Assembly: GCA_002479075.1 (NCBI GenBank)
Contig: DLLG01000010.1
Coordinates: 11,765 to 75,764 of the forward strand
Origin: Clostridiales bacterium UBA7568
GTDB taxonomy: Bacteria; Bacillota; Clostridia; Oscillospirales; CAG-272
DNA length: 64,000 nt
Direction of reading: 5' to 3'
The notes beneath the pieces were generated by a model. The model had not been told where the DNA came from. It made no database searches and worked only from the letters and a program-made list of their open reading frames with translations. Shown here piece after piece: positions 59,980-64,000 of the stretch. The position numbers and the translations under genes were made by a program. Numbering within the stretch: the stretch's first letter is position 1; every line of letters starts with the position of its first letter.

Positions 59980-60594
59980 TTGAAAAAAATGCTTATTATC
60001 GGCATAGCGGGCGGGTCCGGAAGCGGAAAGAGCACCGTTGCAAAGCTCATTGAGGAGAGATTCAAGGGCGATGTGACGCTTATCCGTCACGACGACTATT
60101 ACAAAGCCCAGCACGACAAAACCTATGAAGAAAGAACAAAGCAGAATTATGACTGCCCGGACGCCTTTGATACCGAGCTTATGTCTGCACATATTGCGGC
60201 GCTGAAAAAAGGAGAGGCTGTCGATTGCCCTGTTTACGATTATATGATACACGACAGAAGCGATGAAACCCGCCGCATCGAGCCGACATCGGTTCTTGTT
60301 ATAGACGGAATTCTCATCCTTGCGGAGCCGAGCCTGCGCGAGCTTATGGACATCAAAATATACATTGATACAGACGCCGATATAAGGATTCTCCGCAGAA
60401 TCGTGCGCGACGTAAACGAGAGAAAGAGAACGCTTGAATCCGTCATCGGGCAGTATATGGCGACGGTCAAGCCGATGCACGAAGCGTTCGTCGAGCCGAG
60501 CAAAAAATACGCCGATATAATCGTTCCGGAGGGCGGACATAACAGGGTTGCAATGGAAATGATATACAACCGTATAAAACAACACCTAATCTGA
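59980..60594 (+). CDS. udk: Uridine kinase
   Basis: The 204-residue kinase phosphorylates uridine and cytidine in pyrimidine salvage. It has the P-loop GIAGGSGSGKSTVAKL near residue 9, the IRHDDYYK and NYDCPDAFDTEL motifs and the RILRRIVRDVNERKR lid. The likely start is the TTG at 59980, 9 bases after GGGAGG; the ATG three codons on is further from that site. It is monocistronic. Confidence 0.95.
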   Translation: MKKMLIIGIAGGSGSGKSTVAKLIEERFKGDVTLIRHDDYYKAQHDKTYEERTKQNYDCPDAFDTELMSAHIAALKKGEAVDCPVYDYMIHDRSDETRRIEPTSVLVIDGILILAEPSLRELMDIKIYIDTDADIRILRRIVRDVNERKRTLESVIGQYMATVKPMHEAFVEPSKKYADIIVPEGGHNRVAMEMIYNRIKQHLI

Positions 60595-60601
60595 AAAAAC
60601 A

Positions 60602-60636
60602 AGGCGGGAGCTGAATTTCGGCTCCCGCTGTTTTAT
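60602..60636. terminator. Bidirectional terminator between udk and the aminotransferase
   Basis: GCGGGAGCTGAA pairs with TTCGGCTCCCGC around a very short loop, flanked by A and T runs. Confidence 0.8.
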
Positions 60637-61799
60637 TTTGATACGCTTTCTTCGGCGACGCTTTTTATAATTTCTATGCCACGGAGAAGCAGATTTTCCG
60701 GAATGTTCAGCGCGGGAAGAAGCCGCAAGCAGCCCTTTGCCAGAGTTAAAAGCACGCCCCTTTCGGCGCATTTTTTTGCAATTTCATACGACGGTCGCTC
60801 CGTCTCAATGCCAATCATCAGTCCCTCTCCGCGGACTTTTTTTATGCCTTTTGCACCCCTGAATGCACTGAAAACAAGAGCCGACTTGCGTCTGACCTCG
60901 GAGAAAACATCGTCTGTGAGTCGACGGATCACGGTCTCCGCTCCCGCACAGGCGCAGGCGTTGCCGCCGAAGGTCGAGCCGTGGTCGCCTTCTCCGAGAA
61001 CATCGGCGGTTTTTCCGAAAAAGAGCGTCGCACCGAGAGGAAGCCCGCCGCCGAGCCCTTTTGCAAGGGTGACTATATCCGGGGCGAGCCCGTAGTTTTC
61101 ATAGGCAAAAAGCCGCCCGCAGCGCCCGAGACCGCATTGGATTTCGTCGCAAATGAGGAGAATATCATTTTCTTTTGTAACCTTTTTCACAGCTTGTGCA
61201 AAGGATTCCGGCAGGGGAAGAACCCCGCCCTCGCCTCTGACGCATTCGAGCATTATGGCGCAGACTTTTCCCGTTTCGCAAAGGCGGAGAAGCTCGTCGG
61301 GACGGTCGGGATCGACGTACTCAAAGCCGGGGGTCAGAGGGGTAAAGTCTATATGAAATCCCGCTTGCCCCGTTGCGGAGAGCATCGAGATCGTTCTCCC
61401 GTGAAAACTGCCTTGCAGAGTTATGACTGTGTGCCGATCGCCAGCATATTTTTGCGCCGAATACTTTCTTGCGGCTTTTACGGCGCACTCGTTTGCCTCT
61501 GCGCCGGAGTTGGAGAAGAAAACTCTTTCGGCGCCGCCCTTCCCGCAGAGAAGCTCCGCAAGCGATATTTGCGGCGCGGATATATACGAATTTGAAATAT
61601 GCGGGATTTTGCCGGCTTGCTCTGCGACTGCGGAGATCCAGAGATTATCCGATGCTCCGAAAATATTGACGCCCGTCTGCGAGCCGAGGTCGATATACAT
61701 TTTTCCGCCGGCGTCATAGACAAGGCTGCCTTTGCCGGACGCAATTTCGATCGGGAATTTTTTATATGTTTTTGCCAGATGGCTTTCGTATTTATGCAA
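60633..61799 (-). CDS. argD: Class III aminotransferase, acetylornithine aminotransferase-like
   Basis: The 388-residue PLP enzyme has the ArgD pattern: SNSYISAPQISLAELL, FFSNSGAEANECAVKAAR, ITLQGSFHGRTISMLSATGQ, LLICDEIQCGLGRCG, and the PLP lysine in DIVTLAKGLGGGLPLGA. The start is probably the TTG at 61799 with GGAGG 8 bases upstream; the frame to 61973 passes through the opposite promoter. It stands alone, without other arginine genes in the window, so a related role such as lysine or ornithine turnover cannot be excluded. Confidence 0.88.
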   Translation of the reverse strand: MHKYESHLAKTYKKFPIEIASGKGSLVYDAGGKMYIDLGSQTGVNIFGASDNLWISAVAEQAGKIPHISNSYISAPQISLAELLCGKGGAERVFFSNSGAEANECAVKAARKYSAQKYAGDRHTVITLQGSFHGRTISMLSATGQAGFHIDFTPLTPGFEYVDPDRPDELLRLCETGKVCAIMLECVRGEGGVLPLPESFAQAVKKVTKENDILLICDEIQCGLGRCGRLFAYENYGLAPDIVTLAKGLGGGLPLGATLFFGKTADVLGEGDHGSTFGGNACACAGAETVIRRLTDDVFSEVRRKSALVFSAFRGAKGIKKVRGEGLMIGIETERPSYEIAKKCAERGVLLTLAKGCLRLLPALNIPENLLLRGIEIIKSVAEESVSK

Positions 61800-61898
61800 T
61801 TTTTGTGCCTCCGGGTAATAAAAATACACTTGTATAATATTCGTTTGGACGCAAATTGTTACTTTTTTGTTATGGAAAAAACTTTTTTTCGCGAAAAT

Positions 61899-61927
61899 TT
61901 GACAAAATGCGACTTGTATTGTATAAT
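61899..61927 (+). promoter_or_regulatory. Consensus promoter of the plsC-like/dgk-like operon
   Basis: TTGACA and TATAAT are exactly 17 bp apart, about 37 bp before the start. Confidence 0.9.
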
Positions 61928-61963
61928 ATAATCTGTTGAATATGAAAGGACTGCCATAGAAAG

Positions 61964-62818
61964 ATGAAATCAAGAATAATTTTCATAGTTATCTCGGTTA
62001 TTTCGGCGGCGATATTCGGGGTGACTTTTATCGACGGTGCGGGCGACTGGTGGATTCCTCCGGCGGCGTTCTGCGGAACGTATCTTGCCCTCTGCATACT
62101 GTTCTGGGCTGTGATAATGATATCCTGCCTGTTTATAAAGCCGAACAAAATTTATGACCGCCCCTCAAAATTTTATGAGAAGATGTTCGCCATAATTTAT
62201 GACGGCGTCATAAGACTTTTCAGAATTCATCTGCACGTGGCGGGCAAGGAAAAGTTGCCGAAAGGATATTATCTGCTCGTCTCAAATCATCGCTCCAATT
62301 TTGACAATATGGTCGAATGCGCGGCGGCGGGAGGACGGAACATAGCGTACATATCAAAGCCTTCAAACTTTAAGATACCGATAGCGAGACGTTTTATGCG
62401 CCGTTGTTGCTATCTTGAAATTGACAGAGAAAACCCGAAAAACGCTTTTGCGACAGTCGGCAGAGCCGTTGATTTTATAAAAAACGGGGTTTGTCCCGTC
62501 GGGCTTTTCCCGGAAGGGCACAGAACTCATCAGATACAAATGGACGAGTTCAAACACGGGTGCTACCTGATAGCCGAAAAATCGGATTGCCCGATCGTCG
62601 TTTGCGCCGTGCGCGGGACGGAAAAGATACATAAGAACTTTCTTTACCGTCACACGGACGTATACGTCGATTTTCTTTCCGTAATCCCGAAAGAACAGAT
62701 ACACGGCAGGCGCGCGATAGAGGTCTGCGCCGAAACAAAGAAAATAATTTCAGACTTTCTTAATGAAAAAGGAGAAACTCAAAATGATACGAGTACTTTA
62801 CAACCCGCTGGCAAATAA
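61964..62818 (+). CDS. 1-acyl-sn-glycerol-3-phosphate acyltransferase (PlsC family)
   Basis: The 284-residue membrane protein has two N-terminal hydrophobic helices and the acyltransferase motifs SNHRSNFDN (NHx4D) and GLFPEGHRTH (FPEG). It would add the second acyl chain to lysophosphatidic acid in phospholipid synthesis. GAAAGGA precedes the ATG. Its 3' end overlaps the next gene by 35 bp. Confidence 0.92.
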   Translation: MKSRIIFIVISVISAAIFGVTFIDGAGDWWIPPAAFCGTYLALCILFWAVIMISCLFIKPNKIYDRPSKFYEKMFAIIYDGVIRLFRIHLHVAGKEKLPKGYYLLVSNHRSNFDNMVECAAAGGRNIAYISKPSNFKIPIARRFMRRCCYLEIDRENPKNAFATVGRAVDFIKNGVCPVGLFPEGHRTHQIQMDEFKHGCYLIAEKSDCPIVVCAVRGTEKIHKNFLYRHTDVYVDFLSVIPKEQIHGRRAIEVCAETKKIISDFLNEKGETQNDTSTLQPAGK

Positions 62819-63638
62819 CAAAAACGGCAAAGCAGAGGCTGAAAAGCTGAAAGAAACCTATGGAGACGGAATATCGTTTGAGGATGTTACAAAAATCTCC
62901 GATATTCCGGCGTATCTTGACGCTTCGGGCGATGATACAATCGTCCTTGCGGGCGGCGACGGCACAATAAACCGCTTCGCGTGCGACGTTTACGGCAAGC
63001 TCCCCGAAAAGAAAATTCTTTATTATCCCGCAGGCTCCGGCAACGATTTTTATAACGACGTCAAGGATTCCGCAGAGAGGGAGAACGGACTCGTTATTCT
63101 CAATCCTTACATAACGGACCTGCCGACGGTTACTGTCGGAGACAGGACGCAGCCTTTTGTAAACGGTATCGGATACGGTATCGACGGCTACTGTTGCGAG
63201 GAGGGCGATAAACACAGAGAGCGCTCGGACAAGCCTGTGAACTATACGTCAATCGCGATAAAGGGGCTCCTTTTCCATTTCAAGCCCGTAAACGCGAAGG
63301 TTACAGTCGACGGAAACACATATGAGTTCAAAAAAGTTTATCTCGCACCGTCTATGAACGGTCGCTTTTACGGCGGCGGAATGATGATCGCTCCTGCGCA
63401 GGACAGACTGAATAAAGAACGCTCGCTTTCCGTTGTGCTATATTACGGCGCATCTAAACTGAAAACTCTTATGGTCTTCCCCTCAATCTTCAAGGGCGAG
63501 CATATCAAGCATACAGAAATGACAAGAGTTATCACCGGGCACGACATAACTGTCGAATTTGACCGCCCGACAGCTCTCCAGATTGACGGCGAGACGATCG
63601 TCGGCGTTACGAGTTATACCGTTCATTCCGCAAAATAA
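62784..63638 (+). CDS. Diacylglycerol kinase-like lipid kinase (DagK/YegS family)
   Basis: The 284-residue protein has the DAGK catalytic core: IRVLYNPLANNKNGKAEAE, the nucleotide loop VLAGGDGTINRF and YPAGSGNDFYNDV (GTxNDF-like, with S in place of T). It probably phosphorylates a lipid such as diacylglycerol. I chose the ATG at 62784, 9 bases after AAAGGAG; an earlier in-frame ATG at 62763 has no such site. The coupling to the PlsC-like gene fits a shared role in lipid recycling. Confidence 0.9.
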   Translation: MIRVLYNPLANNKNGKAEAEKLKETYGDGISFEDVTKISDIPAYLDASGDDTIVLAGGDGTINRFACDVYGKLPEKKILYYPAGSGNDFYNDVKDSAERENGLVILNPYITDLPTVTVGDRTQPFVNGIGYGIDGYCCEEGDKHRERSDKPVNYTSIAIKGLLFHFKPVNAKVTVDGNTYEFKKVYLAPSMNGRFYGGGMMIAPAQDRLNKERSLSVVLYYGASKLKTLMVFPSIFKGEHIKHTEMTRVITGHDITVEFDRPTALQIDGETIVGVTSYTVHSAK

Positions 63639-63655
63639 AAATGTTTTCAAAATGC

Positions 63656-63690
63656 AAAAAACTCCCGTCACAGCGGGAGTTTTTTGCGTT
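63656..63690 (+). terminator. Terminator of the plsC-like/dgk-like operon
   Basis: The stem AAACTCCCG/CGGGAGTTT is followed by a T run. Confidence 0.85.
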
Positions 63691-64000
63691 TTATACTCGT
63701 GTATAATATGCGTGCGAGCTTTTGCGCCGGCGGTGATGTGGGGAGGGGAAGAGGACTTTGCCTCACTAAATTGGGGCGGGCAAAAGGAGCGGGAAACCGC
63801 TCCTTTGATGAAGGTATATATTTCGCACAAACAGATTGTTGAAGTTTTTTGCTGTATATCGATAAAGACAATTGGTCGGGAGGGGAGACCCCTCCCCTAC
63901 AATGTCTGTATGCGCAGGAAATAGAATACCTGCACAAAATCAATAACCGAAGTTTCTTTTGCCTGTTTTTTCTCGAATAAAAGCGCGGCGTAAATCAAGA
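63691..64000. repeat. Intergenic stretch with dispersed repeat, copy 2
   Basis: No gene is seen to the window end. After AAAGGAGCGGGAAACCGCTCCTTT (63783-63806) the sequence repeats the order of copy 1: GAAGTTTTTTGCTG-TATCGATAAAG (63841-63866), GAGGGGAGACCCCTCCCCTAC (63880-63900), then AATCAATAACCGAAGTTTCTTTTGCC (63938-63963) and a CTCGAATAAAAG remainder. It may continue beyond the window. Confidence 0.7.

Overview
The window looks like chromosome from an anaerobic Gram-positive bacterium of class Clostridia, probably Oscillospirales-like. This is inferred from pyruvate:ferredoxin oxidoreductase, a DarA-type c-di-AMP receptor, an AbrB-like regulator, a Firmicutes-type L10 leader, strong GGAGG ribosome-binding sites, TTGACA-17-TATAAT promoters and GC-hairpin/U-tract terminators. 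No marker here fixes the genus. Most of the window is housekeeping sequence. One stretch, about 21.8-29.1 kb, looks like an accessory, partly decayed insertion zone.

Layout. 1-7.0 kb: the tail of a YfhO-type membrane protein, the ribosome-rescue factor RqcH, a LURP-one-like protein and PFOR. 7.1-11.4 kb: a minus-strand trkA-trkH-hydrolase operon, then a small cupin gene. 11.4-13.8 kb: a TasA/SipW-type secreted protein behind a long hairpin-rich leader. 13.8-16.1 kb: a darA-marR-MATE operon whose promoter carries a clear palindromic operator. 16.2-21.5 kb: two half-ABC exporters and a LytTR/GHKL two-component system, with a 21-bp-period direct repeat upstream of the exporters that looks like the regulator's binding site. 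21.6-29.2 kb: NUDIX, AlkZ-like glycosylase, three XRE regulators, a second MATE transporter, and remnants of a YdeI-like gene and of a tyrosine recombinase, ending at tRNA-Pro.

29.3-35.7 kb is a translation and envelope block read leftward: rpmH-rnpA-yidD-yidC-jag-mnmE-birA, then rplJ-rplL behind an L10 leader. dnaA is not next to rpmH and mnmG/rsmG do not follow mnmE. 35.8-42.3 kb: a cell-wall amidase and a minus-strand group of ROK kinase, methyltransferase, PAP2 phosphatase, MFS transporter and glycerophosphodiesterase. 42.3-46.6 kb: an amino-sugar operon (left-handed beta-helix protein, glmM, glmS) and tRNA-Thr/tRNA-Tyr. 46.7-53.8 kb: two lipoproteins, an AbrB-like regulator, asnA, a TIM-barrel protein and recG. 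53.9-57.4 kb: hisS-aspS-RNHCP. 57.4-64 kb: GH3 beta-glucosidase, uridine kinase, argD-like aminotransferase, PlsC acyltransferase and a diacylglycerol-kinase-like protein. This last part is flanked by two copies of a dispersed intergenic repeat.

The most interesting items are the structured leader of the TasA-like gene, the LytTR-type direct repeats, the operator of the c-di-AMP-receptor/MarR/MATE operon, the dispersed repeat family, and the decayed island at tRNA-Pro. No CRISPR array, complete insertion sequence, rRNA or complete prophage was seen.
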